Source: Allobacillus salarius (GTDB lineage: Bacteria > Bacillota > Bacilli > Bacillales > Alkalibacillaceae). From it: a stretch of 64,000 nucleotides of DNA. This document shows, piece by piece, positions 1 to 8,257 of the stretch; position 1 is the stretch's first letter, and every line of letters begins with the position of its first letter. Made by a program: the position numbers and the translations under genes. The notes beneath the pieces were generated by a model, which saw only the letters and a program-made list of their open reading frames with translations, made no database searches and was not told the DNA's origin. Where the stretch lies: positions 81,803 to 145,802 of the forward strand of contig NZ_VMHE01000004.1 of assembly GCF_007559425.1 (NCBI RefSeq). The letters run 5' to 3'.

Positions 1-793
1 CTTTAACTGTAATCGGGTTTTTGGTCATTACTTTATCAACTTTCATGTCCTCGTTTTTACCAATGACATCTTTTGATGTTAATATACCGACCACTCGATT
101 GTTGTCATCCAAAACCGGATAACGACTATGTTTACTTTCTTCATTTAGCTCATGCCATCTTTTAACCAAATCACCGCTTCTTATGTTCACAGAATGATCA
201 ATAGGCGTATAAAGATCATCGACTAACGTAACCTCTTTTTTGATTAATTGGTCGTAGATCGCCCTGTTGATCATCGTTGCCACAGTAAAGGTATCATATG
301 TACAAGAGATGACCGGCAGTTCATATTCATCAGCTAGTGCTTTCACATAATCGCTCGTATCAAAGCCACCGGTAATTAAAATTGCCGCGCCTTCACTGAG
401 TGCTTTTTCTTGAGCTTTTACACGGTTTCCGACAATAAGCAATGATCCTTTTTCGGTATAACGCATCATCGCTTCCAATTGCATGGCACCGATCACAAAC
501 TTACTCAATGTTTTATGTAAGCCCGCTCTTCCGCCAAGTACGTGACCATCTACAATATTGACGATTTCAGCGAATGTCAGCTTTTCGAAGTTTTCTTTTT
601 TCTTCTTCTCAATGCGGATCGTTCCCACTCGCTCAATTGTGCTAACGAATCCGGTATTTTCCGCTTCTTTAATTGCCCGATATGCTGTTCCTTCACTTAC
701 ATGCAACTCCTTAGCAATCAACCGTACGGAAATTTTCGTCCCAACCGGTAGTTCTTCAATGTATTTTAAAATTTGTTCGTGCTTTGTCAGCAT
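1..793 (-). CDS. ytoI: DRTGG/CBS-domain transcriptional regulator YtoI (3' part lost at window edge)
   Basis: Reading the minus strand from the ATG at 793 gives 264 codons open to the window edge, so the C-terminus is missing. Residues 1 to about 70 look like a small winged helix-turn-helix, with a segment typical of DNA-binding helices (EGTAYRAIKEAE). Next comes a DRTGG-type domain (about 75-190, containing ILITGGFDTSDYVKAL). A first CBS domain begins near 205 (SRYPVLDDNNRVVGIL) and runs into the edge. YtoI of B. subtilis has the same order, with two CBS domains and a C-terminal hotdog-like domain. CBS domains usually sense adenine nucleotides, but the ligand and targets here are unknown. 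Directly upstream is a promoter at 831-860. Family call is firm; function is inferred only. Confidence 0.85.
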   Translation of the reverse strand, partial: MLTKHEQILKYIEELPVGTKISVRLIAKELHVSEGTAYRAIKEAENTGFVSTIERVGTIRIEKKKKENFEKLTFAEIVNIVDGHVLGGRAGLHKTLSKFVIGAMQLEAMMRYTEKGSLLIVGNRVKAQEKALSEGAAILITGGFDTSDYVKALADEYELPVISCTYDTFTVATMINRAIYDQLIKKEVTLVDDLYTPIDHSVNIRSGDLVKRWHELNEESKHSRYPVLDDNNRVVGILTSKDVIGKNEDMKVDKVMTKNPITVK

Positions 794-830
794 TTTTTTC
801 ACCCGATTCAAATGATAAATTCTTGTTCTT

Positions 831-860
831 ATTATACCCCTAATAGGTCATGCGGTTCAA
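831..860 (-). promoter_or_regulatory. SigA-type promoter of ytoI
   Basis: On the minus strand TTGAAC (855-860) is followed after 18 bp by TATAAT (831-836), about 38 bases upstream of the ytoI ATG. Seen in sequence; use is inferred. Confidence 0.6.
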
Positions 861-973
861 TTTTTCGTGTTAAACGAATTTTTTCTGATTGATGAATTGA
901 TTCTGGATGTAAAAACCCGTTAAACACTTTCGATACGTTTGAACTTCTGCATCTATTTCAAAAAACCTTTTTA

Positions 974-1233
974 TATTCGACCGCAAGAAAATATGCGAGC
1001 GCCGTTCGGGCGTATAGAACGCTTCTATTCGACCGAAAGAAAATATACGAGCGTCATTCGGGCGTATAGAACGCTTCTATTCGACCGAAAGAAAATATAC
1101 GAGCGTCATTCGGGCGTATAGAACGCTTCTATTCGACCGAAGAAAAATTTATGAGCACCGTTCGGGCGTATAGAGCCCGCCTATTCGACCGTAGTAAAAA
1201 ATATGCCCGCCAGTCGGGGGTATAGAGCACGAC
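974..1233. repeat. Five head-to-tail copies of a 52-bp unit
   Basis: Units begin at 974, 1026, 1078, 1130 and 1182, exactly 52 bp apart. Each starts TATTCGACCG and contains TTCGGGCGTATAGA. Copies 2 and 3 are identical; copies 1, 4 and 5 have diverged. Inside most units TATACG and CGTATA can pair around a 12-base loop. The block lies between the convergent 3' side of ytkL and the 5' side of ytoI, with no supported gene. Reading frames that cross it are repeat artefacts. Confidence 0.95.
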
Positions 1234-1272
1234 CATTAGAAAGAGCACATAGTCATCGAAACGAAATAAATG

Positions 1273-1299
1273 GAAAAGCCACGAGGCAAACCTCGTGGC
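1273..1299 (-). terminator. Rho-independent terminator of ytkL
   Basis: A perfect 9-bp stem, GCCACGAGG/CCTCGTGGC with a four-base loop, lies 17 bases past the ytkL stop and is followed on the minus strand by TTTTCC. Confidence 0.85.
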
Positions 1300-1315
1300 G
1301 TCTATCGCATCTATT

Positions 1316-1996
1316 TTATAACTCTACCATGTCTCCAGCTTTCATCACTTTCCCTACTCCTTTGCCTAACTTCTCAACAAAGACATTAGGATCTTGTTCA
1401 ATAACTGGGAATGTATCGTAGTGAATTGGAACGACTTGTTTCGCTTGAATCCATTCTGAAGCCAATTTCGCATCTTCTGGCCCCATTGTGAAGTTGTCTC
1501 CAATTGGTACAAAAGCTAAATCAATGTCATGCATTTCTCCATACATTTTCAGATCCGTAAATAATGCAGTATCACCTAAATGGTAAATGGTCTTGCCATC
1601 AATGGTGAGAATAATTCCAGCTGGCATGCCTGTATAAACAATCGTACCGTCTTCTTCTGTATAGCTAGATCCATGGAACGCTTGTGTTAGCTTAACCGTT
1701 CCGAAGTCAAATTCATGTGATCCACCGATATGCATTGGGTGAGTGTTTAATCCTTTATCACCTAAATAATTGGCCAATTCAAATGGTGCAACGACGAGGG
1801 AGTCATTGTTTTTGGCGATTTCTTCTGTATCCCCAACATGGTCATTGTGGCCATGTGTCAGCAAAATAACGTCTGCTTTCACACTTTCCAATTTTAAATC
1901 GCAGTTTTCATTCCCTGTGATGAAAGGATCAATTAAAATTGTTTTCCCATTTGCTTCAACTTTTACAACAGAATGTGCGTGATAAGATACTTTCAT
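1316..1996 (-). CDS. ytkL: Metal-dependent hydrolase, UPF0173/YtkL family
   Basis: A 226-residue cytoplasmic protein of the metallo-beta-lactamase fold. The metal motif HGHNDH is at residues 48-53 (His48, His50, Asp52, His53), and further family ligands appear as HIGGSHEF and HLGDTALF. The start was set at 1996 rather than the longer frame start because AAGGAGGT sits 7 bases upstream and the N-terminus MKVSYHAHS matches the family. UPF0173 members are conserved in Bacillales and are annotated as hydrolases; the physiological substrate is not known. It has its own terminator just downstream. Length matches YtkL (about 227). Confidence 0.9.
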   Translation of the reverse strand: MKVSYHAHSVVKVEANGKTILIDPFITGNENCDLKLESVKADVILLTHGHNDHVGDTEEIAKNNDSLVVAPFELANYLGDKGLNTHPMHIGGSHEFDFGTVKLTQAFHGSSYTEEDGTIVYTGMPAGIILTIDGKTIYHLGDTALFTDLKMYGEMHDIDLAFVPIGDNFTMGPEDAKLASEWIQAKQVVPIHYDTFPVIEQDPNVFVEKLGKGVGKVMKAGDMVEL

Positions 1997-2105
1997 GAAA
2001 AGACCTCCTTTAAATAATTCCATACATCAAGGGTTCTAGACTGTTTCTTATTTTCCCTTTTTACGATAGGATAACACATAAGAACAAAAATTCAGAGGTG
2101 ATGAA

Positions 2106-3194
2106 ATGAAACGGATTGAACAACTGACAAAAGAATTAAAGAAAAAACAAATGGACGCTGTCTTTATGACTTCCAAGGCAAATTTGTATTATTACACAAA
2201 TATTTACGCAGAAGCCCATGAGCGTTTACTTGCTTTGTATGTAGATATTCACGGAAATATCTTATTGATTTGCCCTTCACTTGAGAAAGAAGATGTGAAA
2301 AATGCTGGTTTTACAGAGGATGTCATCTATTATGGTGATCACGAAAATCCGTGGGAACTATTGAAACAAAAACTCTCGGGAGCAAGTGGTATTAACCGTC
2401 TAGCGATCGAAAAAGAAGTATTAAATGTGAATCGATTTGAGCAGTTGAAAAAAGTTTTTCATACAGCTGAATTAGTCGATGGACAAGCAATCTTAAATAA
2501 TATCCGTTTAATTAAGGACGACCAAGAATACCGTTATTTAAAAGAAGCCGCTGAATATGCCGACTTTGCGATTGAAACGGCAACAAAGCATATTGCGGTC
2601 GGACAAACTGAGCTTTCACTTATTGCAGAGATTGAGTATGCGCTCAAAAAAGAAGGCATTCGGGAAATGTCTTTCGGTACGACTGTTTTGACAGGTGAAA
2701 AATCGGCAGCACCACATGGAAATCCGGATTTAACAAAGATGAAATCGGGCGACTTTGTGTTAATGGATTTAGGTGTTGTCCATAAAGGTTATTGCTCAGA
2801 TATAACTCGAACAGTTGCTATTGGTGAAGTATCCGATCAACAAAAAGAGATTTATCAAACCGTATTAAACGCACAAAAGAAAGCGCTAGAAGTTAGCCAA
2901 ATTGGAGTTCCTCTCGGTAAAATTGACCGTGCTGCACGTGAGGTGATTGAAGCAGCCGGATATGGTGAATATTTTATGCACCGGATCGGACATGGGTTAG
3001 GTATTGAAGTGCATGAATTCCCATCACTCGCTTCGAATAATGAATCCCTCCTTCAACAAGGTATGTGTTACACAATTGAACCGGGAATTTATTTACCGGG
3101 TGTTGGTGGAGTTCGTATTGAGGATGATGTTTTTGTCACAGAACGAGGCGCAGAGACGTTAACCACATTCACAAAAGAACTTATCCAACTTTAA
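2106..3194 (+). CDS. Xaa-Pro dipeptidase, peptidase family M24B
   Basis: A 362-residue cytoplasmic aminopeptidase P/prolidase-type enzyme that removes residues before proline. Residues 1-130 form the creatinase-like N-terminal domain and 140-360 the pita-bread catalytic domain. All five metal ligands are visible: Asp221 (VLMDLG), Asp232 (CSDITRT), His296 (GHGLGIEVHE), Glu325 (TIEPGIYLPG) and Glu339 (RIEDD), consistent with a two-metal active site. GAGGTGATGAA precedes the ATG. It resembles the B. subtilis PapA/PapB (YqhT/YkvY) type and is transcribed away from ytkL with a bidirectional terminator shared with ald. Dipeptidase versus longer-peptide preference cannot be read from the sequence. 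Confidence 0.88.
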   Translation: MKRIEQLTKELKKKQMDAVFMTSKANLYYYTNIYAEAHERLLALYVDIHGNILLICPSLEKEDVKNAGFTEDVIYYGDHENPWELLKQKLSGASGINRLAIEKEVLNVNRFEQLKKVFHTAELVDGQAILNNIRLIKDDQEYRYLKEAAEYADFAIETATKHIAVGQTELSLIAEIEYALKKEGIREMSFGTTVLTGEKSAAPHGNPDLTKMKSGDFVLMDLGVVHKGYCSDITRTVAIGEVSDQQKEIYQTVLNAQKKALEVSQIGVPLGKIDRAAREVIEAAGYGEYFMHRIGHGLGIEVHEFPSLASNNESLLQQGMCYTIEPGIYLPGVGGVRIEDDVFVTERGAETLTTFTKELIQL

Positions 3195-3207
3195 CCGTGC
3201 GATTAAA

Positions 3208-3250
3208 AAGCTGTCCATCGTCACGAATCAACGATGGACAGCTTCTATTA
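3208..3250. terminator. Bidirectional terminator between pepQ-like gene and ald
   Basis: A 13-bp inverted repeat (AAGCTGTCCATCG / CGATGGACAGCTT, arms 3208-3220 and 3232-3244) lies in the 59-base convergent gap, with A-rich and T-rich flanks serving both strands. Confidence 0.9.
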
Positions 3251-3253
3251 TTT

Positions 3254-4375
3254 TTATTTTGTTGCTAACAACTCATTGACATCTTTAAAGTCCAATTGAT
3301 GTGCTTCTGCAACTGCTTCAAATGTGCAATAGCCATCCAATGTATTAATTCCTTTACGTAACGTCTCATTTTCTTCACACGCTTTTTTATATCCTTTATT
3401 CGCGATTTGTAAAGCGTATGGAACCGTAACGTTTGTGAGACCAATGGTTGAAGTACGTGGCACAGCACCAGGCATGTTCGCTACAGCATAATGAACAACA
3501 CCATGTTTTTCATACGTTGGATTATCATGTGTCGTCACCCGATCGATGGTTTCAAAAATTCCACCTTGGTCAACAGCGACATCAACAATGACAGAGCCCG
3601 GTGACATTTTCTTCACCATTGCTTCTGTTACTAATGTCGGCGCTTTAGCACCTGGAATCAAAACAGCTCCGATGACTAAATCTGAATTTGCTACCGCATG
3701 CTCAATGTTTAAAGGATTCGACATAACGGTATTCACTTGGTTGCCGAACAAGTCATCCAGCTCACGAAGTCTTGCAGCATTCACATCCATCATCGTTACA
3801 TTTGCACCTAAACCGACTGCAATTTTCGCAGCTCCCGTTCCGACACCGCCGCCACCAATGACAGTGACATTCCCTGGTACAACCCCTGGAATTCCGCCTA
3901 AGAGAACGCCTTTACCACCTTTTGTTTTTTCCAAAAACTGTGCACCGATTTGTGAGGCCATACGACCAGCAACCTCGCTCATCGGTGTCAGTAGCGGCAA
4001 TGCGCCATTCGGTAATTGAACCGTCTCGTAAGCGATACCAACTACTTTCCGGTCGATCAGAGCTTTCGTTACTTCTGGCTCATTCGCCAAATGAAGGAAT
4101 GTTAGAAGAATTTGTCCTTCATAAAAATAATCGAATTCTTCTTCTAATGGTTCTTTTACTTTCATGACCATCTCTTGTCCCCAAGCTTCTTTCGCGGTTG
4201 AAACAATCGTAGCTCCCGCTTCAGCATATTGGTCATCGGTAAAATTCGAACCCTCACCCGCATTCGTTTCTACATAAACCTCATGTCCTTGTTCTACAAA
4301 AGACACAACGCCAGCTGGTGTCAAAGCGACGCGGTTTTCATTATTTTTAATTTCTCTGGGTACACCAATTCTCAT
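3254..4375 (-). CDS. ald: Alanine dehydrogenase
   Basis: A 373-residue NAD-dependent enzyme that interconverts L-alanine with pyruvate and ammonium. In bacilli it supports growth on alanine and sporulation. The N-terminus [20 protein letters not shown] is the family signature. Catalytic Lys74 (MKVKEP) and His95 (FLHLA) are present, and the dinucleotide-binding segment is [15 protein letters not shown] near 170-185. Length is normal for a hexameric Ald. It lies 69 bp downstream of the ytkK-like gene on the same strand, with a GGAGGGGTGGGG ribosome site; co-transcription is possible. Confidence 0.96.
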   Translation of the reverse strand: MRIGVPREIKNNENRVALTPAGVVSFVEQGHEVYVETNAGEGSNFTDDQYAEAGATIVSTAKEAWGQEMVMKVKEPLEEEFDYFYEGQILLTFLHLANEPEVTKALIDRKVVGIAYETVQLPNGALPLLTPMSEVAGRMASQIGAQFLEKTKGGKGVLLGGIPGVVPGNVTVIGGGGVGTGAAKIAVGLGANVTMMDVNAARLRELDDLFGNQVNTVMSNPLNIEHAVANSDLVIGAVLIPGAKAPTLVTEAMVKKMSPGSVIVDVAVDQGGIFETIDRVTTHDNPTYEKHGVVHYAVANMPGAVPRTSTIGLTNVTVPYALQIANKGYKKACEENETLRKGINTLDGYCTFEAVAEAHQLDFKDVNELLATK

Positions 4376-4444
4376 ACCCCACCCCTCCTAGCAAATAGAT
4401 ATGTATCTCATTCAAATATATCATTAGCTTTCTAAAATGTGAAA

Positions 4445-5209
4445 CTATTTTGTTAAATGACGGTGAATAACATCTAACCCTCCGGTTACTTCAATGACAG
4501 AGCCTGTAATCATGTCGGAATCATCCTCACACAAAAAACCGACCGTTCGTGCAATATCTTCTCCTGTTCCAGGTCGACCGATTGGTGTTTCGGTTTCAGC
4601 GACTTGGCGACTTTCTTCAATCGGACTTTCTTTCATCTCACCGGTAATATTGCCTGGAGCGACCATATTCGCAGTAATCCCATATTCTGCTTCTTCTAAT
4701 GCAACTGTTTTCATCAATGAAGCCGTTCCCACTTTTGCTGCAGCAAACGCTGAGCGATAAATCCAACCTGGCGTATTGTTCACGCCTTGGAAACCTAAAA
4801 ATACAACACGTCCAAATTGTTGACTACGCATCAATGGAATAATTTTTTTCAAAAAGTAAAATGAAACATCCAAATTCCCATTGACCATTTGATTCCATTC
4901 TTCTTCTTCATAGTCGACTAATTTTTTTCGTTCAAAAATGTAAGGTCCTGCATTACTCACAAAGCAATCAATCCGGCCGAAGCGATTCACTGCTTGGTCA
5001 ACGACCTCATCGATTTGTTTTTTATTCGTAACATCTAATTGCAACACTTGCAGTCGGTCTTGTTTATCTTTGTAAATCTCGACTAATTGGTCTGCCCGTT
5101 CCTTATCTGAACGGTACGTTGCCGTAACACTATAACCCTTTTTCAAAAAATAATCGGTCATCATTTTTCCTAGACCTTTTGAACCTGCAGTAATTAACAC
5201 ATGTCGCAC
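4445..5209 (-). CDS. ytkK: Short-chain dehydrogenase/reductase-like protein YtkK, catalytic Ser/Tyr absent
   Basis: A 254-residue Rossmann-fold SDR. The nucleotide motif is TAGSKGLGK (7-15), NAG is at 86-88 and the PGN segment follows the active-site helix. In place of the usual Tyr-x-x-x-Lys there is Phe155-Ala-Ala-Ala-Lys159. The Ser normally 13 residues before the Tyr is Gly142. The Phe codon is TTT and there is no sign of a frameshift. By position and sequence this is the YtkK protein, upstream of ald and near ytkL. It may be a non-catalytic or altered SDR, or Tyr151 could substitute. Its role is unknown; a FabL-like enoyl reductase is a less likely alternative. Confidence 0.8.
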   Translation of the reverse strand: MRHVLITAGSKGLGKMMTDYFLKKGYSVTATYRSDKERADQLVEIYKDKQDRLQVLQLDVTNKKQIDEVVDQAVNRFGRIDCFVSNAGPYIFERKKLVDYEEEEWNQMVNGNLDVSFYFLKKIIPLMRSQQFGRVVFLGFQGVNNTPGWIYRSAFAAAKVGTASLMKTVALEEAEYGITANMVAPGNITGEMKESPIEESRQVAETETPIGRPGTGEDIARTVGFLCEDDSDMITGSVIEVTGGLDVIHRHLTK

Positions 5210-5300
5210 TATTATTCACCTCATATAACTACATTTACATATCTTTCATTTTAACACGAACAATACATATAAAAGCAATGATCGTCCTATACGCATTGCG

Positions 5301-5329
5301 TTTCATTTTGATTCAAATAATGATATAAT
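5301..5329 (+). promoter_or_regulatory. Extended -10 promoter of the usp gene
   Basis: TGATATAAT (TG at 5321-5322, TATAAT at 5324-5329) is an extended -10. The -35 position, 17 bp upstream, holds only TTTCAT. The start codon is 34 bases further on. Confidence 0.6.
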
Positions 5330-5363
5330 AAATATAGAATGAAAATTCGTTGGAGGTGTTCAC

Positions 5364-5819
5364 ATGGCAATGAAGTATCATAAGATTCTTGTCGCGGTCG
5401 ACGGTTCTAAAACGTCTGAATTAGCATTTAAAAAAGCGGTTGAGATTGCCAAACGGAATGATGCCAAGTTATTTATTACCCACGTAATTGATACAAGAGC
5501 TTACTCTTCTATTGAAGCTTATGATCAAGGAATTTCACAACGAATTCAAAATGATGGATTGCAATTGGTCAATAATTATAAGGAACGTGCAGAGAAAGCT
5601 GACTGCCAGCATGTCGAAACCATTCTCGAAAGCGGTTCACCAAAAGTAAAAATCCCAAAAGAAATTGCACCTAAAAACAATGTTGATCTCATCATTTGTG
5701 GGGCAACAGGGTTAAACACCGTTGAACGTTTCTTCATTGGAAGCGTCTCTGAACATATTACACGCTTCGCAACGATGGATGTGCTTGTCGTTCGCTCATC
5801 TGTCGACAATGAAGAATAA
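5364..5819 (+). CDS. Universal stress protein, UspA family
   Basis: A 151-residue single-domain Usp. The ATP-binding signature G-x2-G-x9-G-S is complete (GATGLNTVERFFIGS, about 111-125), so it belongs to the nucleotide-binding class. The N-terminal strand has the usual ILVAVDGSKTSELAF with Asp and Ser for ATP contact. GGAGGTG lies 8 bases before the ATG. It is monocistronic, between an extended -10 promoter and a strong terminator. Usp proteins bind ATP and help cells through stress or starvation; the client process here is not known. Confidence 0.9.
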   Translation: MAMKYHKILVAVDGSKTSELAFKKAVEIAKRNDAKLFITHVIDTRAYSSIEAYDQGISQRIQNDGLQLVNNYKERAEKADCQHVETILESGSPKVKIPKEIAPKNNVDLIICGATGLNTVERFFIGSVSEHITRFATMDVLVVRSSVDNEE

Positions 5820-5827
5820 TGAAAAAT

Positions 5828-5866
5828 GGCCTAAATGAGATTTACTTCTCATTAGGCCTTTTTTTG
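5828..5866. terminator. Terminator after usp, shared with the EcsC-like gene
   Basis: GGCCTAAATGAGA pairs with TCTCATTAGGCC and is followed by seven T on the plus strand. The convergent EcsC-like gene ends 9 bases away. Confidence 0.9.
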
Positions 5867-5874
5867 TTGATTCA

Positions 5875-6693
5875 TCACTGCGATTGACGATCTTGAATCA
5901 ATCGATACTGATAGAATCGTTTCGCAAAATCGGTCAATTGTTTCGCTAACTTGTAATTATAAGCAGCACCTATTCCTACGCTGACAAGCGGAATTCCTTG
6001 GAATAGTTTCTTGCGGAAACCGACAATGAAAAGTGTTTTAAAGAGCTGACGAATCGGTTGGTTCAACCAAGTTTCGTCCGTCAGTAAGTCTTTGTTCTTC
6101 ATAACGGATTCCAGCTCTTTCACTTGCTCTTTCAAATCTTCCCACGCTGCGCCTTGCAAACGTTTTGGTAATGAACCGGCATGAAAAACTTTCAATGCAA
6201 TTAACATTTCAATCGGATTGTTCAAATTATAACCAAATGAAGACCCAATCAGTTGGATGCTGCGCAAGTTCAGCGCTACAATTAACGGCAAATCAGCAGC
6301 CAACAGTAGAAAACCACCCGCACCAGTAATGCCACCTTGTGCAAAGCTATATACGCGATTTTTCGCTACTTGCTGATCGGCTAAATAGGTCAGCTTCTCA
6401 ATTGACAGCTCCTGCAAGTCTTCAATTCGCTCTATGTTTTCGTCATACGTACGGGCAATTTGCAAAATTCGTTGTGTCGCCTCAGTTTGACTATTCGTAT
6501 TTTGCAAGAAAGTATACGTAAATAAAAACCATTGATCAATCGATTCAAAGAAACTTTTCTTTATTGATTCTGGAAACTTAGAGAAGTATTGTATCATCCA
6601 TTCATCATACAGTTTCTCAAAATCATTGAGTTCATAACTGGACATCTCATTTACCCAACGGTCAATCTCACGTAAGACTCGTTCTTCTCCCAT
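5875..6693 (-). CDS. EcsC-family protein
   Basis: A 272-residue protein of the EcsC family (PF12787 type). The segment from about 115 holds a Gly/Ala-rich hydrophobic helix (QGGITGAGGFLLLAADLPLIV) followed by NLRSIQLIGSSFGYN, both typical of this family. Family members are linked to ABC transport or protease control in bacilli, but the molecular role is unknown. It starts 31 bp after the ytxK stop with GGGAGTGATTAA before the ATG, so the two are probably co-transcribed. It is not the EcsC of an ecsAB operon, since no ecsAB genes are adjacent. Confidence 0.8.
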   Translation of the reverse strand: MGEERVLREIDRWVNEMSSYELNDFEKLYDEWMIQYFSKFPESIKKSFFESIDQWFLFTYTFLQNTNSQTEATQRILQIARTYDENIERIEDLQELSIEKLTYLADQQVAKNRVYSFAQGGITGAGGFLLLAADLPLIVALNLRSIQLIGSSFGYNLNNPIEMLIALKVFHAGSLPKRLQGAAWEDLKEQVKELESVMKNKDLLTDETWLNQPIRQLFKTLFIVGFRKKLFQGIPLVSVGIGAAYNYKLAKQLTDFAKRFYQYRLIQDRQSQ

Positions 6694-6724
6694 TTAATCA
6701 CTCCCGATTTCGGTTTCATCTCTT

Positions 6725-7714
6725 CTATCGATCATTCGCAAACCATTCATTGATTTGATCAATCGTACGATTCATACCTTGTGCATCTTTGAAAGATGGT
6801 AGCTGGGCCAACATAAATTTTCTCGGCTTCTTCGCATCATTCCCTTTCTTTTGCAAAATCAAAATACTTTTTCCTTGCTTTTCTTCTTTAAATAAAGATG
6901 GAGGTAGTTCCAATACCCCATTAATGTACGCTTCTTCAGCGAGAAATTGATTTAGCTTTTTATCTTTATCCATTTCAAACAAGAAGTTTGGAATAAGAAA
7001 AAATAAATAGCCACCAGGTTTCGTATAGGTTAAACTTTGTTCGATAAATAAATGATGTGCAAACGAGTGGCCTTCTTCAGCTTTCAGTTGAAAGCCTTGG
7101 GCATTCTCGTCATCCGGATAATAACCAACAGGCAAATCAGACAAGACAACATCAACCGGCTCCAATAGAATTGGTTTTAAGCTATCTTGATGGAAATATT
7201 CAATTTCTCTTTCCTGCAAATTCGTATGATTATATGCCAAACGCATCAACGTTGGATCGACTTCACTTCCGAACGCTTCTACTTGCTTATTTTTCAGTTG
7301 ATTCAATACAGCTAATAGAAAGTTTGCTGTTCCAACTGCCGGGTCAAACATACGGAATTCGGATTTACCATCCATAAACTTTTCGATTAAATAGCCCATC
7401 AATATTCCAATTGTATCCGGTGTTACATAATGGTGTTGTTGCGTTGCACCTTTCATCCCTTTCAAGATTGCAATCTGCATCGCTTTGCGTCGTTCTTCCA
7501 TAGAAAAATCTTGTAGATCGATACTATTCAATTGATTGACTAAACTTTCTTCATATGTAGACTTCATATTTTCTGGCAATTGAGGGTCGAATAAAAGTCC
7601 GCTGGAAGCAATTAATGCTTCTAAATAAGGAACAGACTCTTCACTCTCAATTATTTTTGTCGTTTGATCGATCCAATCGAATAGTCGCTCCACACGTTCC
7701 ATTTGTTCTGCCAT
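6725..7714 (-). CDS. ytxK: Class I SAM-dependent methyltransferase YtxK (N6-adenine MTase-like)
   Basis: A 329-residue protein with an N-terminal helical part (1-105) and a Rossmann methyltransferase domain. Motif I is FDPAVGTANFLLAV (about 142-155). The acidic motif follows as FGSEVDPTL. Motif IV, normally NPPY, reads SDLPVGYYP. The second in-frame ATG (7714) was chosen because GGAGG then lies 7 bases upstream, whereas the first ATG abuts it. In B. subtilis ytxK sits upstream of ackA; here an EcsC-like gene follows. The altered motif IV makes DNA adenine methylation uncertain and the substrate is unknown. Confidence 0.85.
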   Translation of the reverse strand: MAEQMERVERLFDWIDQTTKIIESEESVPYLEALIASSGLLFDPQLPENMKSTYEESLVNQLNSIDLQDFSMEERRKAMQIAILKGMKGATQQHHYVTPDTIGILMGYLIEKFMDGKSEFRMFDPAVGTANFLLAVLNQLKNKQVEAFGSEVDPTLMRLAYNHTNLQEREIEYFHQDSLKPILLEPVDVVLSDLPVGYYPDDENAQGFQLKAEEGHSFAHHLFIEQSLTYTKPGGYLFFLIPNFLFEMDKDKKLNQFLAEEAYINGVLELPPSLFKEEKQGKSILILQKKGNDAKKPRKFMLAQLPSFKDAQGMNRTIDQINEWFANDR

Positions 7715-7876
7715 GTTCATTCCTCCGCTTCAAACAATCTCTGTTTATTTTAGCAGAGAAACAAGGTCTTTTCCTAATCATAAGCAGTTTAGTCATCACA
7801 TTGGGGGCGAACCACCGCTAAAACCGCACACGTCCTATGATATGCGAAAAGCGTCCAAGCGATAAAACTATGTGAA

Positions 7877-8134
7877 GCCGCCGATAAATTGAGAAGAGCC
7901 GCCAATAAATCTAGATAACCCGCCGATAAACCGAGCGAACCCGCCGATAAACCGAGCGAACCCGCCGATAAACCGAGCAAACCCGTCGATAAATTGAGCG
8001 AACCCGCCGATAAACCGAGCAAACCCGTCGATAAACCGAGCAAACCCGCCGATAAACCGAGCAAACCCGCCGATAAATTGAGCGAACCCGCCGATAAACC
8101 CGCCGATAAATTGAGCGAACCCGCCAATAAATCG
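7877..8134. repeat. Thirteen tandem copies of a 21-bp unit
   Basis: Units of exactly 21 bp start at 7877, 7898, 7919 and so on to 8120. The consensus is CCCGCCGATAAACCGAGCRAA, varying mainly at CC/TT after the AAA and at G/A in GAGCRAA. One copy at 8087 is cut to 12 bp, after which the phase continues. The block fills most of the 543-bp gap between the starts of ytxK and the end of ytfJ. Because 21 is divisible by 3, both strands show artificial open frames with seven-residue periods; these lack ribosome sites and are not counted as genes. Confidence 0.95.
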
Positions 8135-8195
8135 TAAAAAACCAATAGTGAATTATCAACAACGGACTTTAATAAAGCTTTTCATAAAACACGAG

Positions 8196-8236
8196 GACGA
8201 CAATCGTCATCTAACCCATCGTCGTCCCAAGCTCTT
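8196..8236 (-). terminator. Probable terminator of ytfJ
   Basis: Minus-strand GGGACGAC and GTCGTCCT pair around a loop with a further inner stem, 22 bases past the ytfJ stop. It is followed by only a weak T-run (CGTGTTTTATG), so efficiency is uncertain. Confidence 0.55.
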
Positions 8237-8257
8237 TAATATTTAGATTTTCCGATG

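Noticed and set aside
974..1233. CRISPR-like array
   Set aside because: Units are directly adjacent without unique spacers and no cas genes are present; the same applies to the other four arrays.
939..1421. Two plus-strand frames of 60 and 72 codons
   Set aside because: They are read through the 52-bp repeats and antisense to ytkL, with no ribosome site and Arg-rich low-complexity products.
3546..4019. 157-codon frame antisense to ald
   Set aside because: Shadow of a clear, well-conserved gene; Pro/Thr-rich product and no start signals.
7789..8162. Minus-strand frames of 118 and 83 codons with seven-residue periods
   Set aside because: They are produced by the 21-bp DNA repeat, which has a length divisible by three; no ribosome site and frames exist in more than one phase.
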